From assembly GCA_018712545.1 (NCBI GenBank), contig DVGV01000043.1, positions 1 to 64,000 of the forward strand: a stretch of DNA of 64,000 nt, given 5' to 3'. The notes under the pieces were generated by a model, which was given only the letters and a program-made list of their open reading frames with translations, was not told the origin of the DNA and did not search any database. The position numbers were made by a program, and so were the translations under genes. This document shows, in pieces, positions 7,790-17,388 of the stretch. The stretch is from Candidatus Coprenecus merdigallinarum (GTDB taxonomy: Bacteria > Bacteroidota > Bacteroidia > Bacteroidales > UBA932). Numbering within the stretch: position 1 is the stretch's first letter; the number at the start of each line of letters is the position of its first letter.

Positions 7790-9631
7790 CTATAATAAGT
7801 TGTTGACTGCATCCACCACGTCCTTCACGATGAAGGGCTGCCCCTGCACCTTGTTGAGCTGATAGTAGTGGAATTTCTGATGCTTTGCCCTCAGATAGTC
7901 GGCGAACTGACCGGAGTTGAGCTCGCAGACGATGATCTTCCTGAACTTGGAGAATACCTCCTCGGTGTTCAGAGGCAGAGGGTTGATGTAGTCGAAGTGA
8001 GCGAGGGAGACGCTCTTGCCCTGCTTGTGGAACTCCTTGACGGCAGTGTAAAGGTGTCCGAAGGTTCCGCCCCACCCTACGATGAGGACTTCTCCGCTCT
8101 CGTCACCGATGACCTTGAGAGGGGGTATGTCGACTGCGGTACGGGCTACTTTCATTGCCCTCATATTGACCATGTGCTGGTGATTCTGGGGGTCCGAGGA
8201 GATGACTCCGGCAGGATTCTTCTCCAGACCGCCCACCCTGTGCTCGAGACCGGGAGTACCGGGGAGAGCCCATCTGCGGACAAATGTCTCGGGGTCTCTC
8301 TCGAAGGGGCTGAACTTGCCGCCGCACTCGGAGGCGTCCTTGATGAAGGGAGGGTGTATCTCGGGCAGGTCCTTCATGGAAGGGATGCGCCAGGGCTCGG
8401 AGCCGTTGCCCAGGAAGCCCTCGGTAAGGAGAATGACGGGCATCATGTGCTCCATGGCGAACTTACCTGCGTAGAATGCTTTCTCAAAGCAGTCCGAAGG
8501 GGAGTGGGCGGCCATCACCATGATGGGGCACTCGCCGTTGCGGCCGTAGAGGGCCTGGTTGAGGTCGGTCTGCTCTGTCTTGGTGGGGATACCGGTGGAC
8601 GGACCGCTGCGCTGCACGTCCACGAGGACGAGAGGCAGCTCGGTGATCATGGCCAGACCGAGGGCCTCGGACTTTAGGGAGAGACCGGGACCGGAGGTAG
8701 TGGTCACGGCGAAGTTGCCTGCGTATGCGGCACCGATGGCGGTGCAGATGCCGGCGATCTCATCCTCGCACTGGAGGGTCTTGGCCTTGAGCTCCTTGTG
8801 GATGGCCAGCTCCTCGAGGATGGCTGTGGCGGGGGTGATGGGATAGGAGCCGCAGAAGAGGGGCACGCCTGACTTCTCGGAGGCTGCGAGCAGTCCCCAT
8901 GCAGTGGCCTGGTTGCCGTTGATGTTGCGGTAGGTGCCTTTTTCCTGCTTGGCGGGCTGCACGTAATAGGTGTTGGCTATCGCATGGATATTGGAAGCGT
9001 AGTTGAAGCCGTCCTTGAGGACTTTCTTGTTGGTCTCGATGAGGGCGGGTTTCTTCTTGAACTTGCGCTCGAGGTATTCGAATGTATGGTCAAGCTCCTT
9101 ATTGAACATGAAGAAGCACATTCCGAGGGTGAACATGTTCTTGCACCTTACGATGGACTTCAGGTCGAGGCCGCTGTCCTTCAGGCTTTCCTTGGTCAGG
9201 GTGGTTATGGGGGAGACTATGATATTGCGGTCCCCGATACCCAGTTCCTCGATAGGATTCATGGTCTTGAATCCGGCTCTCTGAATACCTTTCTCATCGA
9301 AGGCATCCTCGTCGAGGATGATGGTAGCCGTGGGCTTGGCCCATTTGGCGTTTGCCATGAGTGCTGCCGGGTTCATCGCCACGAGCACGTCGCAGAAGTC
9401 ACCCGGGGTGTTGATTTCTATAGATCCGATGTGTACCTGGAAACCGGAGACACCCGAGACTGTGCCCTGAGGCGCACGGATCTCGGCCGGATAATCGGGG
9501 AATGTAGAGATCTCGTTTCCGAAAAGAGCGGAGGAATCTGCGAACAGCGTGCCGGTAAGCTGCATACCGTCGCCGGAGTCACCTGCAAAACGTATAACGA
9601 CATCCTCTATATCAATAATCTTGTGCTGCAT
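7790..9631 (-). CDS. korA: 2-oxoacid:ferredoxin oxidoreductase, fused gamma-alpha subunit
   Basis: 613 residues. The first about 190 residues are the gamma domain (VVIRFAGDSGDGMQLTG at the start). The alpha pyrimidine-binding and core domains follow, with YPITPATAILEELA and the region SGPGLSLKSEALGLA. The C-terminal part resembles the transketolase-C-like domain. It partners with the adjacent beta subunit in reductive or oxidative 2-oxoglutarate metabolism with ferredoxin. A TACATTTG -7-like box lies at 9655-9662. Confidence 0.92.
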   Translation of the reverse strand: MQHKIIDIEDVVIRFAGDSGDGMQLTGTLFADSSALFGNEISTFPDYPAEIRAPQGTVSGVSGFQVHIGSIEINTPGDFCDVLVAMNPAALMANAKWAKPTATIILDEDAFDEKGIQRAGFKTMNPIEELGIGDRNIIVSPITTLTKESLKDSGLDLKSIVRCKNMFTLGMCFFMFNKELDHTFEYLERKFKKKPALIETNKKVLKDGFNYASNIHAIANTYYVQPAKQEKGTYRNINGNQATAWGLLAASEKSGVPLFCGSYPITPATAILEELAIHKELKAKTLQCEDEIAGICTAIGAAYAGNFAVTTTSGPGLSLKSEALGLAMITELPLVLVDVQRSGPSTGIPTKTEQTDLNQALYGRNGECPIMVMAAHSPSDCFEKAFYAGKFAMEHMMPVILLTEGFLGNGSEPWRIPSMKDLPEIHPPFIKDASECGGKFSPFERDPETFVRRWALPGTPGLEHRVGGLEKNPAGVISSDPQNHQHMVNMRAMKVARTAVDIPPLKVIGDESGEVLIVGWGGTFGHLYTAVKEFHKQGKSVSLAHFDYINPLPLNTEEVFSKFRKIIVCELNSGQFADYLRAKHQKFHYYQLNKVQGQPFIVKDVVDAVNNLL

Positions 9632-9654
9632 ATTGGTTGGTTAATAATTTTAGA

Positions 9655-9662
9655 CAAATGTA
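9655..9662 (-). promoter_or_regulatory. Probable -7 box for korA-korB
   Basis: TACATTTG on the minus strand fits the Bacteroidetes TAnnTTTG consensus and lies 23 nt before the korA ATG. The nearest upstream TTTG is only 14 nt away, so a standard -33 box is missing. Confidence 0.4.
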
Positions 9663-9704
9663 ATGATTTTCCCTTACAAACAGAATTTATTTTCAAAGTA
9701 TTTT

Positions 9705-9750
9705 TAAAAAATGGAAAGGGCCGCCCCGGAACACCCGGAACGGTCCTTCT
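9705..9750 (-). terminator. Intrinsic terminator downstream of the Skp-like gene
   Basis: On the minus strand, AAGGACCGTTCCGG and CCGGGGCGGCCCTT can pair around a 5-nt loop (one mismatch and some G-T pairs), followed by a T-rich tract. It separates the OmpH/BamA block from korA. Confidence 0.7.
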
Positions 9751-9780
9751 CTATTTTCTGACTGAGCTGACCGGCAGAAA

Positions 9781-10338
9781 CTACATCTGAGGCTGTGACT
9801 GAGCCTGAGGAAGCTGCTTGTCAGGAGATATGCCGAGCTCTGCCTTTACATCGGCGGTGAGGTCCAGGCTCTGAGCCGCGTCAAAGTATGTGACCGCTCC
9901 TGATGAAAGGTCGAAAATATATATCAGTCCCTTTGCCTTACCCACCTTGTTCACGGCTTCGGTAGCCTTCTGGGAGATGGGCGCCATCAGCTGGTTCTGG
10001 AGAGCAGTTATATCCCTCTGGGCGTTCTGCTCATACTGCTGAAGACGGGCCTGGAGATCCTGAATCTCCTGCTGTTTGGTGGAGAGTACGGAGGGAGTCC
10101 AGTTGGCGCTCATCTGCTCGTATGTGGCAATCTTGGTGTTGAGCTCCTCCACCATGGCATTGTAGGTGGACTGCATGTCTGCACTGAATTTCTCAAGTTC
10201 CACACGGGCAGAGTCCATCTCGTCCATAAGGAACACCACTTCCTGCATGTTGATGTGACCGAACTTCGGTGCGGTCTGAGCCGATGCGGCAAAGGCTGCC
10301 GTGAATACGCACAAGGCGATGATTGTAATCTTTTTCAT
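9781..10338 (-). CDS. OmpH/Skp-family periplasmic chaperone
   Basis: 185 residues. A clear signal peptide (MKKITIIALCVFTAAFAASAQ) sets the start at 10338. An upstream in-frame extension to 10479 is not signal-like and runs into bamA. The mature part has a beta-strand start (KFGHINMQEVV), a long coiled-coil region rich in Gln/Glu at about 45-130, and a C-terminal strand segment, as in Skp. Skp-type proteins hold unfolded outer-membrane proteins for the BAM complex. It lies 65 nt after bamA. The tail is Pro/Gln-rich. Confidence 0.88.
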   Translation of the reverse strand: MKKITIIALCVFTAAFAASAQTAPKFGHINMQEVVFLMDEMDSARVELEKFSADMQSTYNAMVEELNTKIATYEQMSANWTPSVLSTKQQEIQDLQARLQQYEQNAQRDITALQNQLMAPISQKATEAVNKVGKAKGLIYIFDLSSGAVTYFDAAQSLDLTADVKAELGISPDKQLPQAQSQPQM

Positions 10339-10403
10339 TGTATGAATCTTAATAAATTTCTGATTAACGGGCGCAAATTTAATAATTTTTCTGTTATCGC
10401 GCA

Positions 10404-12929
10404 TCAGAACTGCTGTCCTATCACGAAGTGGAAGTTTGAGCCTCCCCTCGCATCTCCCTGCACCGGATCGAAGCCCCATCCCCAGTCGACACCGAGGAGT
10501 CCGATCATAGGCAGCATGATCCTGAGACCCACACCCGCAGAGCGCTTGATCTCGAACGGATTGAAATCCTGTATGTTCTCCCAGCAGTTACCGCCCTCAA
10601 GGAAGGCCAGCACGAAAATCGTGGACTGGGGCTCCAGCATGATGGGATAGCGGAGCTCGACGGTGAACTTGTCGTAGACGTGGCCGACATAGATGCCCTC
10701 GTCGTTGACAGGCGTCAGGGAATAGTTGGGATAACCGCGGAGGGAGATAATCTCCGAACCGTAGGTATTGTAGCCGGACATACCGTCACCACCGACCTGA
10801 TAGCCCTCGAAAGGCGAGTAGCCCAGATTCTTGTTGTAGTAGCCCAGATATCCGAACTGCGCCCTGGTCATCAGCACCAGGTCTCCCACCAGACGCACGT
10901 AGAGGGCGCCCTTGAAGGTCCACTTGTGGTACTCTATCCACCGGTAACGCTCCTGGTCCGTCATATTGGTGTAGTCCACGCCTTTGCCGCGGAACGCTGA
11001 ATATGGAGGCGTCAGCTGGAGCGAGAACTGGAAATCCGAGCCTTCGCGGGGATACACGGCCTGGTCCGTGGAGTTTCTGGCCAGGGTCACCTTGTAGCTT
11101 ATATTGTTGGACTTACCTGTCTCGAAGAGGAAATTGTAACGCCAGTTGTGGAGGTTGTAGGTCTGCCAGCTGAGCTCGTGGTAGAGGACAAAATAGTTGT
11201 CCGGCCATTTCAGGCGGCTTCCCAGAGATGCCGCTATACCGTAGACCTCAAAGTACTCGTCCGTATTGTTGATCTGATACCAGTAATAGGAGTTGGTCTG
11301 ACGGGTGTAGTAACCCGAGAGATTGAACGAGGTGGGTTTCTTGCCGAAGAGCCAGGGTTCTATGAAATTGATGGAGCCGGCGGTATAGTATGTACCGTTG
11401 GTCTGGAACCTCAGGCTCAGGGTCTGGGCATCGCCCAGCGGCACGGGCCTCCACGCTCCCTTCTTGAACATACGCTTGAGGGAGAAGTTGTTGAAGCTGA
11501 GTCCCACCGTACCTACGAAGGAATATCCTCCCCATCCTCCGGAGAGCTCGAACTGGGAGTTGGGCTTCTCGGCCACGTTGTAGGTGATGTCCACCGTATT
11601 GTTGAGCTGGTTGGGGATGACCGAGTACCCGCGGGTGTGGTCCAGGGCCTGCTCCGGATCGAAATTGCCCATCGACGCTATCTCCCTCAGCGAGCGCTCC
11701 AGCATGGACTGGCTGTAAAGATATCCGGGTTTGGTGAATATCTGACGGCGCACCACCTTCTCGTTGGTGATGGTGTTGCCGCTGATGATAATCTTGTTGA
11801 AGGTGGCCGGCTTGCCCTCGACCATTCTCAGCTCCACATCCACGGAATCGCCGACGATATTGGTCTCGACGGGGACTATGTTGAAGAAGATATAGCCCTG
11901 GTCCGCGTAGAGGGTGTGGATGTCCATGAACTCTTTCTTGGGATCACCGAAAAGGCGTTTCTCAAGGTTGACCACATCATACACATCGCCCTTCTTGATC
12001 ATCAGGATATCGCTGAGCTGCTGGGCAGTGTACAGGGAATTGCCGGTCCACGTTATGTTGCGGAAATAGTAGCGCCGGCCCTCGTCGATGACGAAGTTGA
12101 TGCCCAGGCGGTCCTCCTCTATATAATATATGGAGTCCTTGACGATGCGGGCATCGCGGTATCCGGCCTCGTTGAAGGCACTTATGAGCGACTGCTTGTC
12201 TGTCTCGTACTCTTTCTCGTTGAATTTCTTGGACTTGAAGATATTCCTGATACGCATGTCGCGGGTCTTGGCCATGGAGCCTACCAGTTTGCTCTCGGGC
12301 ACGTGGTCATTGCCCTCGAAGGTGATGGTCTTGATCTTGACCTTGGACTTGCGGTCCACCTTGAAAGTCACCTTGACCGCATTCTTGACCATGGTATCAC
12401 GGACCTGGATGACATCCACGTCTACATTGATAAAACCCTTCTCCTTGTAAAAGTTCTCGATGATACCGACCGACGAGCGGAGGATGTAGTCCGACAGCGG
12501 TACTCCGCGGCGCAGACTCAGGCGGTCCTGCAGCTCGGTCTGTTCGGAGTTCTTGACGCCCTGGAAGCTCCACCTGGACACCCTGGGTCTCTCCTGCAGA
12601 TACAGGGCCAGGAAAGCGGTGTCACCGCCGGCCGACACGGAATCGATGTTGAGGGACACTTCGGAGAAATGCTTCTGAGCCCATATGCGGCTGACGACCG
12701 ATGCCGTCTGGTCGCTGGGGATTACTATCTCCATCCCCTCGCGCAGTCCCGTAAGAGCGATTATCTGCTGCTCTCCAAGGAACTTAACTCCCTTGACACT
12801 GATTCCGCCCACTACGTATTTACGGGGATGGGCATAGTCCACGACTACACCGGAAGATGTTTCCTGCGCCTGCGCGACGAATACTGCGGAAAGCAGCAGC
12901 AGGGCGAAAATTATCCTTTTCACATTCAT
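10404..12929 (-). CDS. bamA: Outer-membrane protein assembly factor BamA
   Basis: 841 residues with a signal peptide ending near residue 21 (AQAQ). About five POTRA modules fill residues 35-430, with typical segments such as GNSLYTAQQLSDIL and SGNTITNEKVVRRQIF. A C-terminal Omp85 barrel follows, with the conserved SLRGY lid-loop motif and a terminal Phe. It inserts beta-barrel proteins in the outer membrane. Its ATG overlaps the uppS stop by 4 nt, so translation is coupled. A Skp-like gene follows. Confidence 0.96.
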   Translation of the reverse strand: MNVKRIIFALLLLSAVFVAQAQETSSGVVVDYAHPRKYVVGGISVKGVKFLGEQQIIALTGLREGMEIVIPSDQTASVVSRIWAQKHFSEVSLNIDSVSAGGDTAFLALYLQERPRVSRWSFQGVKNSEQTELQDRLSLRRGVPLSDYILRSSVGIIENFYKEKGFINVDVDVIQVRDTMVKNAVKVTFKVDRKSKVKIKTITFEGNDHVPESKLVGSMAKTRDMRIRNIFKSKKFNEKEYETDKQSLISAFNEAGYRDARIVKDSIYYIEEDRLGINFVIDEGRRYYFRNITWTGNSLYTAQQLSDILMIKKGDVYDVVNLEKRLFGDPKKEFMDIHTLYADQGYIFFNIVPVETNIVGDSVDVELRMVEGKPATFNKIIISGNTITNEKVVRRQIFTKPGYLYSQSMLERSLREIASMGNFDPEQALDHTRGYSVIPNQLNNTVDITYNVAEKPNSQFELSGGWGGYSFVGTVGLSFNNFSLKRMFKKGAWRPVPLGDAQTLSLRFQTNGTYYTAGSINFIEPWLFGKKPTSFNLSGYYTRQTNSYYWYQINNTDEYFEVYGIAASLGSRLKWPDNYFVLYHELSWQTYNLHNWRYNFLFETGKSNNISYKVTLARNSTDQAVYPREGSDFQFSLQLTPPYSAFRGKGVDYTNMTDQERYRWIEYHKWTFKGALYVRLVGDLVLMTRAQFGYLGYYNKNLGYSPFEGYQVGGDGMSGYNTYGSEIISLRGYPNYSLTPVNDEGIYVGHVYDKFTVELRYPIMLEPQSTIFVLAFLEGGNCWENIQDFNPFEIKRSAGVGLRIMLPMIGLLGVDWGWGFDPVQGDARGGSNFHFVIGQQF

Positions 12930-13630
12930 TTGGAGTCGTTCTTTTCTTGGGTTATCTGGTCACCGGTCTTTCCGAACCGCCTCTGACGGGACGAGAACTC
13001 TTCCAGAGCCAACCGGAATTCGTTTTTGCGAAAATCGGGCCAAAGCGTATCGGTGAAATAAAATTCGGTGTAGGCGCATTGCCAGAGCAGGAAATTGCTG
13101 ATGCGCTGTTCTCCGCTGGTGCGGATCAGCAGGTCGGGATCGGGGATGCCCGCTGTGGCCAGATAAGCGGAGTAGCGGCCTTCGGGAGCCCCGTCGGCAG
13201 ACCAGCGCGCCGCGGCCTGCTCTATGTCCCAGCGCCCGCTGTAACTCAGGAATACGACCAGAGTCAGGCCTGTATTGCCGGCCGTCTCAGCCATTGCCGC
13301 GTCGATGTCCCGGTTCAGGTCATCTGAAAGCCGCGAGCGGTTGCCTATGACTGCGAATCTTATGTTGTTCCTGGCGAAAGTGGGCCTCTCATCGAGTATT
13401 GAGCGGGCCATCAGGCGCATCAGTTCAGTCACCTCCGCCTCGGGACGGGCCCAGTTCTCTTCCGAGAACGCGAAAAGGCTCAGATAGCCGATGCCGGCCT
13501 CTGCCGCATACTCTGCGCAGGCCCTGACGCTCTCCGTCCCCTCGTAATGTCCATAGATTCTCTCCTTGCCCCTCTGCCTGGCCCAGCGTCCGTTTCCATC
13601 CATTATTATAGCTACGTGCTCCGGTGTCAT
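12926..13630 (-). CDS. uppS: Undecaprenyl diphosphate synthase (cis-prenyltransferase)
   Basis: 234 residues, normal length. It makes the C55 lipid carrier for peptidoglycan and glycan export. The catalytic motif MDGNGRWA with Asp11, the FSEENW motif, and the C-terminal RTSGEQRISNFLLWQ region are intact. It sits between nadK (12 nt gap) and bamA (4-nt overlap). Confidence 0.96.
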   Translation of the reverse strand: MTPEHVAIIMDGNGRWARQRGKERIYGHYEGTESVRACAEYAAEAGIGYLSLFAFSEENWARPEAEVTELMRLMARSILDERPTFARNNIRFAVIGNRSRLSDDLNRDIDAAMAETAGNTGLTLVVFLSYSGRWDIEQAAARWSADGAPEGRYSAYLATAGIPDPDLLIRTSGEQRISNFLLWQCAYTEFYFTDTLWPDFRKNEFRLALEEFSSRQRRFGKTGDQITQEKNDSK

Positions 13631-13642
13631 ATACAGCTGTTG

Positions 13643-14548
13643 TTATTTTCTTTCGTAATACTTTATCTCGTTCCTGCGGTCCTCGCCCCACAGCAGTTTC
13701 TCGTGGAGGGCCTCGAAGAATCCGTCCCTGCCGAAGCTGACGCACGAAAGTCCGAACGGAGCCTTGCGCACGGTGATACGGGCATCCTCCGGCATACCGG
13801 CCGAACGGTTGTCCACCGAGACCATGGCGCGGCGGCCGCTGGGGCGGATGGTCACTTCCACGACGGAGGTGTCGGGGACAATGAGAGGACGGACGTTGAG
13901 GTTATGCGGGGCCATCGGCGTGATGATGAACACCGAGGAGCCCGGCATCACTACCGGCCCCCCGAAACTCAGGGAATAGGCCGTAGAGCCGCTCGGGGTG
14001 GCTATGAGAAGTCCGTCCGCCCAGTAGGTGGGGATGCGCATGCCGTCGATCGACACCTCGATGCCGACCATATAGGGTTCGGAACGCTGGATGGTTATCT
14101 CGTTCAGGGCATACGGATACAGGTCCGCGGGCAGCCCGGAGCAGGACAGCTCCAGCAAAGTGCGCCGCTCCACGCAGCAGTCTCCGGCCACCAGCCGGTC
14201 CACCACCCCGCATCCGGCATCTCCGCTGCCGGCGGAAGTGAGGAAACCAAGGCGTCCGAAGTTGATGCCGGCGACAGGTATCTCCCTGTTTCCCACTATC
14301 GTGAGGGAGCTCAGGAAAGTTCCGTCACCTCCCAGGGCGAGCACTATGTCCACATCCCCCGGCAAATCATCCGCTCCGGTGAACTCCGCCCCCCCGGCCA
14401 GGCTTCCTAGACCGCAGGAACGGAGCCGGGAGGCCAGGGCCGAATAGCACGACACCCTCACACCCTTTTCTGAAAGGTGCTCCAGCAGAACTCTCATCCT
14501 TTTCTCAGCATCCGGTCCGAAACTCCGGCCGTACAGGGCGAAATGCAT
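13643..14548 (-). CDS. nadK: NAD kinase
   Basis: 301 residues. It phosphorylates NAD to NADP. The signature GGDGT is at residues 73-77, the NE pair lies in ALNEITIQ, and the second motif ATPSGSTAYSLS is present. It is the first gene of a minus-strand run nadK, uppS, bamA, ompH, and is divergent from the OmpH-like gene at 14678. Confidence 0.95.
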   Translation of the reverse strand: MHFALYGRSFGPDAEKRMRVLLEHLSEKGVRVSCYSALASRLRSCGLGSLAGGAEFTGADDLPGDVDIVLALGGDGTFLSSLTIVGNREIPVAGINFGRLGFLTSAGSGDAGCGVVDRLVAGDCCVERRTLLELSCSGLPADLYPYALNEITIQRSEPYMVGIEVSIDGMRIPTYWADGLLIATPSGSTAYSLSFGGPVVMPGSSVFIITPMAPHNLNVRPLIVPDTSVVEVTIRPSGRRAMVSVDNRSAGMPEDARITVRKAPFGLSCVSFGRDGFFEALHEKLLWGEDRRNEIKYYERK

Positions 14549-14596
14549 CTTCTATTGTCTTCCAAACTTAAACAGGATGCAAATATTGCGATTTTA

Positions 14597-14628
14597 TTTT
14601 AAAAAAATGCAGATTATATATAATTTTG
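14597..14628 (+). promoter_or_regulatory. Probable promoter of the 14.7-19.2 kb gene run
   Basis: TAATTTTG at 14621-14628 matches TAnnTTTG, and TTTT at 14597-14600 is a 3/4 match to the -33 TTTG with a 20-nt spacer. The box lies about 50 nt before the ATG at 14678. Confidence 0.5.
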
Positions 14629-14677
14629 TGTGTTTTTGAAATTACAACTTTACACTAACAATTAGCAGAAATCAGAA

Positions 14678-15286
14678 ATGAAGAAAGCCAATCTCATCAT
14701 CAACATCGTGCTGACCGCAGCCGTAGCGGTATTGTTCATACTGTATTTTACAGGGGGCAGGAAAGCCACGCAGGCGCCTGCGGCAGGAAGCGAGAGCGTG
14801 ACGGCCGCCAAGGGCGATATCGTCTACATCAATCTGGATACCCTCGTCAACCAGTATGACATGTACAATGACCTCAGAAGCGAGCTGCAGGGCAAGCTCA
14901 GCGCGATAGAGAACGATATCAACAAACAGGGACGCGCACTGGAGAACGACATAAAGAGCTTTCAGGAGAAGATGCAGAAAGGCCTGCTGACCCGTTCCCA
15001 GGCCGAGAGCATGAACAACGACCTGGCACAGCGCGACCAGGACCTCAGGAACCTGACACAGCAGAAGCAGCTGGAGATGGCCGAGGAGGAGAGCGTGATG
15101 ATAAACCAGGTGATGGACGCCATCATGACATACGTCGAGGCATACAACAAGGAGAAACAGTACTCCCTCATCCTCAGCACCACATCCGCCACAACCACTG
15201 TCATAAACGGCAATCCCGGACTCGACATCACCCAGGAGATACTCAACGGCCTCAACGCCGAATATATCAAGAACAGAAACAAATAA
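14678..15286 (+). CDS. Membrane-anchored OmpH-like protein
   Basis: 202 residues. An uncleaved-looking hydrophobic segment (residues about 7-25) is followed by a Gly/Ala-rich linker, then an OmpH-like domain: a beta start (GDIVYINLDTL), a long charged coiled coil at about 65-155, and a C-terminal segment (LDITQEILNGLN). This paralogue of the Skp-like gene at 9781 would stay tethered to the inner membrane, facing the periplasm. Client proteins are unknown. Confidence 0.75.
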   Translation: MKKANLIINIVLTAAVAVLFILYFTGGRKATQAPAAGSESVTAAKGDIVYINLDTLVNQYDMYNDLRSELQGKLSAIENDINKQGRALENDIKSFQEKMQKGLLTRSQAESMNNDLAQRDQDLRNLTQQKQLEMAEEESVMINQVMDAIMTYVEAYNKEKQYSLILSTTSATTTVINGNPGLDITQEILNGLNAEYIKNRNK

Positions 15287-15297
15287 ACCGTCCCCAA

Positions 15298-16419
15298 GTG
15301 AGAACAGCTATCCTGTCGTGCTTTCCTCCATACCGCGGAGGCATATCCCAGTTCAACACTTCCCTCTACAAGGAGCTGTCAGGGAGCTGCACGGCGGGAG
15401 CCTTCAACTTCAAGCGGCAATACCCGGAGCTGCTGTTTCCCGGCAAGACCCAATACATAGAGGACGGTACGCCTCTCCCCTTTGAGACTGAGCGGGTGCT
15501 GGACACGGCCAATCCCCTCTCATACATCTCCACAGCCCGCAGGATCCGGGAATGGAAGCCGGACCTGCTGCTGATGCGGTACTGGATGCCGTGGTTCGCG
15601 CCTTCCCAGGGGTATGTGGCCCGCCACATGGCCCCGGGATGCAAGGTCATCTCCATCCTCGACAACGTCATACCGCACGAGCCTCACTTCTATGACCGTC
15701 CGCTGACCTCCTATTTCCTGAAGGGCTGCGACGGTTTCATCGTACTCTGCAACGCTGTCCGCGACGACCTCCTGCGGCTGGTCCCGGACGCAAGGTACAT
15801 CGTCTCCCCCCACCCCATCTACTCCAACTTCGGAGCCCCCGTTCCCCGGGAAGAGGCCTGCCGGAAGCTCGGACTGGATCCCTCCCTGAAGACCCTGCTC
15901 TTCTTCGGACTTATCCGCGAATACAAGGGGCTGGACATCCTCCTTGAAGCTTTCTCCGGACTGGACGAAAGCTATCAGCTGCTCATAGCCGGCGAATGCT
16001 ACGGCCCGTTCGACCGGTATCAGAAACTCATCGACACATGCCCCGGCCGCAGCCGCATCCACGCATTCAACCGCTTCATTCCAGACAGTGAGGTCGCCGC
16101 ATATTTCTGTGCCTCGGACCTGTGCGTGCTGCCCTACCGCTCCGCGACCCAGAGCGGCATCAGCTCCATCGCCTATCATTTCTCACTTCCTATGGTCACT
16201 ACCGCCGTGGGCGGGCTCAGGGAGATGATCGGAGAGACGGGCACGGGAATTGTAACGGAGAGCATTACCCCGGGAGCAGTCCGGGATGCCGTGGAAAAAT
16301 ACTTCTCCGACCCGGATATCCGCATCAGATGCGTGAAGGCCATAGCCGGAGAGAAGGACCGCCTCTCATGGAAAAGGTTCGCAGAGAGGCTCCTGGAATT
16401 TTACAACCGATTGCAATAA
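15298..16419 (+). CDS. Glycosyltransferase, GT4-like
   Basis: 373 residues starting at GTG 15298, 11 nt after the previous stop. The N-terminal half begins CFPPYRGGISQF, a typical GT-B start with a glycine-rich loop. The C-terminal half has the donor-site pattern LFFGLIREYKGLDILLEAF, then LPYRSATQSGISSIAYHFSLPMV, with Ser or Thr where many GT4 enzymes have the E-x7-E motif. The acceptor and sugar cannot be read. It is placed between an OmpH-like gene and purC in a tight plus-strand run. Confidence 0.82.
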   Translation: MRTAILSCFPPYRGGISQFNTSLYKELSGSCTAGAFNFKRQYPELLFPGKTQYIEDGTPLPFETERVLDTANPLSYISTARRIREWKPDLLLMRYWMPWFAPSQGYVARHMAPGCKVISILDNVIPHEPHFYDRPLTSYFLKGCDGFIVLCNAVRDDLLRLVPDARYIVSPHPIYSNFGAPVPREEACRKLGLDPSLKTLLFFGLIREYKGLDILLEAFSGLDESYQLLIAGECYGPFDRYQKLIDTCPGRSRIHAFNRFIPDSEVAAYFCASDLCVLPYRSATQSGISSIAYHFSLPMVTTAVGGLREMIGETGTGIVTESITPGAVRDAVEKYFSDPDIRIRCVKAIAGEKDRLSWKRFAERLLEFYNRLQ

Positions 16420-16434
16420 AACGAGAAACATACA

Positions 16435-17388
16435 ATGAAAGCAATTACTCAGACCGCATTCAACTTCAGCCGTCAGACGGGCAAGTACGAAGGGAAAGTC
16501 CGCGATGTCTACACCATCGACGACCGTTTCATCGCCATGATCGCCACCGACAGGATTTCGGCATTCGATGTCATACTGCCCAAAGGTATTCCCTACAAGG
16601 GACAGGTGCTCAATCAGATAGCATCCATGTTCCTGGACGCCACCGCTGACATAGTACAGAACTGGAAGATAGCCTCACCCGACCCCATGGTCACCGTCGG
16701 ATACAAATGCCAGGGACTGCCCATCGAGATGATCGTCAGGGGTTACCTCACCGGCAGCTCGTGGAGGGCCTATAAAAACGGAGCCCGCCAGATCTGCGGA
16801 GTGCCCATTCCCGACGGCATGCGCGAGCACCAGAAGTTCGAGCATCCCATCATCACCCCCACCACCAAGGCCGAGATAGGCACTCACGACGAGGACATCT
16901 CCAAAGAAGAGATCATCCGCCGCGGCCTGGTATCAGCCGAAGACTACGCCAAGCTGGAAGACTACGCCCTCAGGCTCTTCCAGAGGGGCACCGAAATGGC
17001 GGCTCAGAGAGGCCTCATCCTCGTGGACACCAAATACGAGTTCGGAATGCGCGACGGCGAGATCTACCTCATCGACGAGATCCATACCCCCGACTCATCC
17101 CGCTACTTCTACGCCGACGGCTACGAGGAGCGGTTCGCCAAGGGAGAGCCTCAGAGGCAGCTGTCCAAGGAATTCGTACGCGAATGGTTGATGGCCAACG
17201 GTTTCAGCGGTCAGGAAGGACAGCAGGTTCCCGAAATGACCGATGAGATCGTACGCAGTATCTCCGACCGCTACATCGAGCTCTTCGAGAACATCACCGG
17301 TCACAGGTTCCAGCCCGCCGAGTACGGTGAGGACCCCTACGCCCGCATCGAGGCCAATATCAACAACACCCTCGCCCGCCTGGTATGA
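16435..17388 (+). CDS. purC: Phosphoribosylaminoimidazole-succinocarboxamide synthase
   Basis: 317 residues, the longer form common in Bacteroidetes. It joins CAIR and aspartate in purine synthesis. Typical motifs are visible: [13 protein letters not shown] near the start, the segment [14 protein letters not shown], and LVDTKYEFG. Its stop overlaps the next start by 4 nt (ATGA), indicating coupled translation. Confidence 0.96.
   Translation: MKAITQTAFNFSRQTGKYEGKVRDVYTIDDRFIAMIATDRISAFDVILPKGIPYKGQVLNQIASMFLDATADIVQNWKIASPDPMVTVGYKCQGLPIEMIVRGYLTGSSWRAYKNGARQICGVPIPDGMREHQKFEHPIITPTTKAEIGTHDEDISKEEIIRRGLVSAEDYAKLEDYALRLFQRGTEMAAQRGLILVDTKYEFGMRDGEIYLIDEIHTPDSSRYFYADGYEERFAKGEPQRQLSKEFVREWLMANGFSGQEGQQVPEMTDEIVRSISDRYIELFENITGHRFQPAEYGEDPYARIEANINNTLARLV

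Noticed and set aside
11148..12986. 612-codon plus-strand frame opposite bamA
   Set aside because: A shadow of bamA, whose POTRA and barrel motifs are clear.
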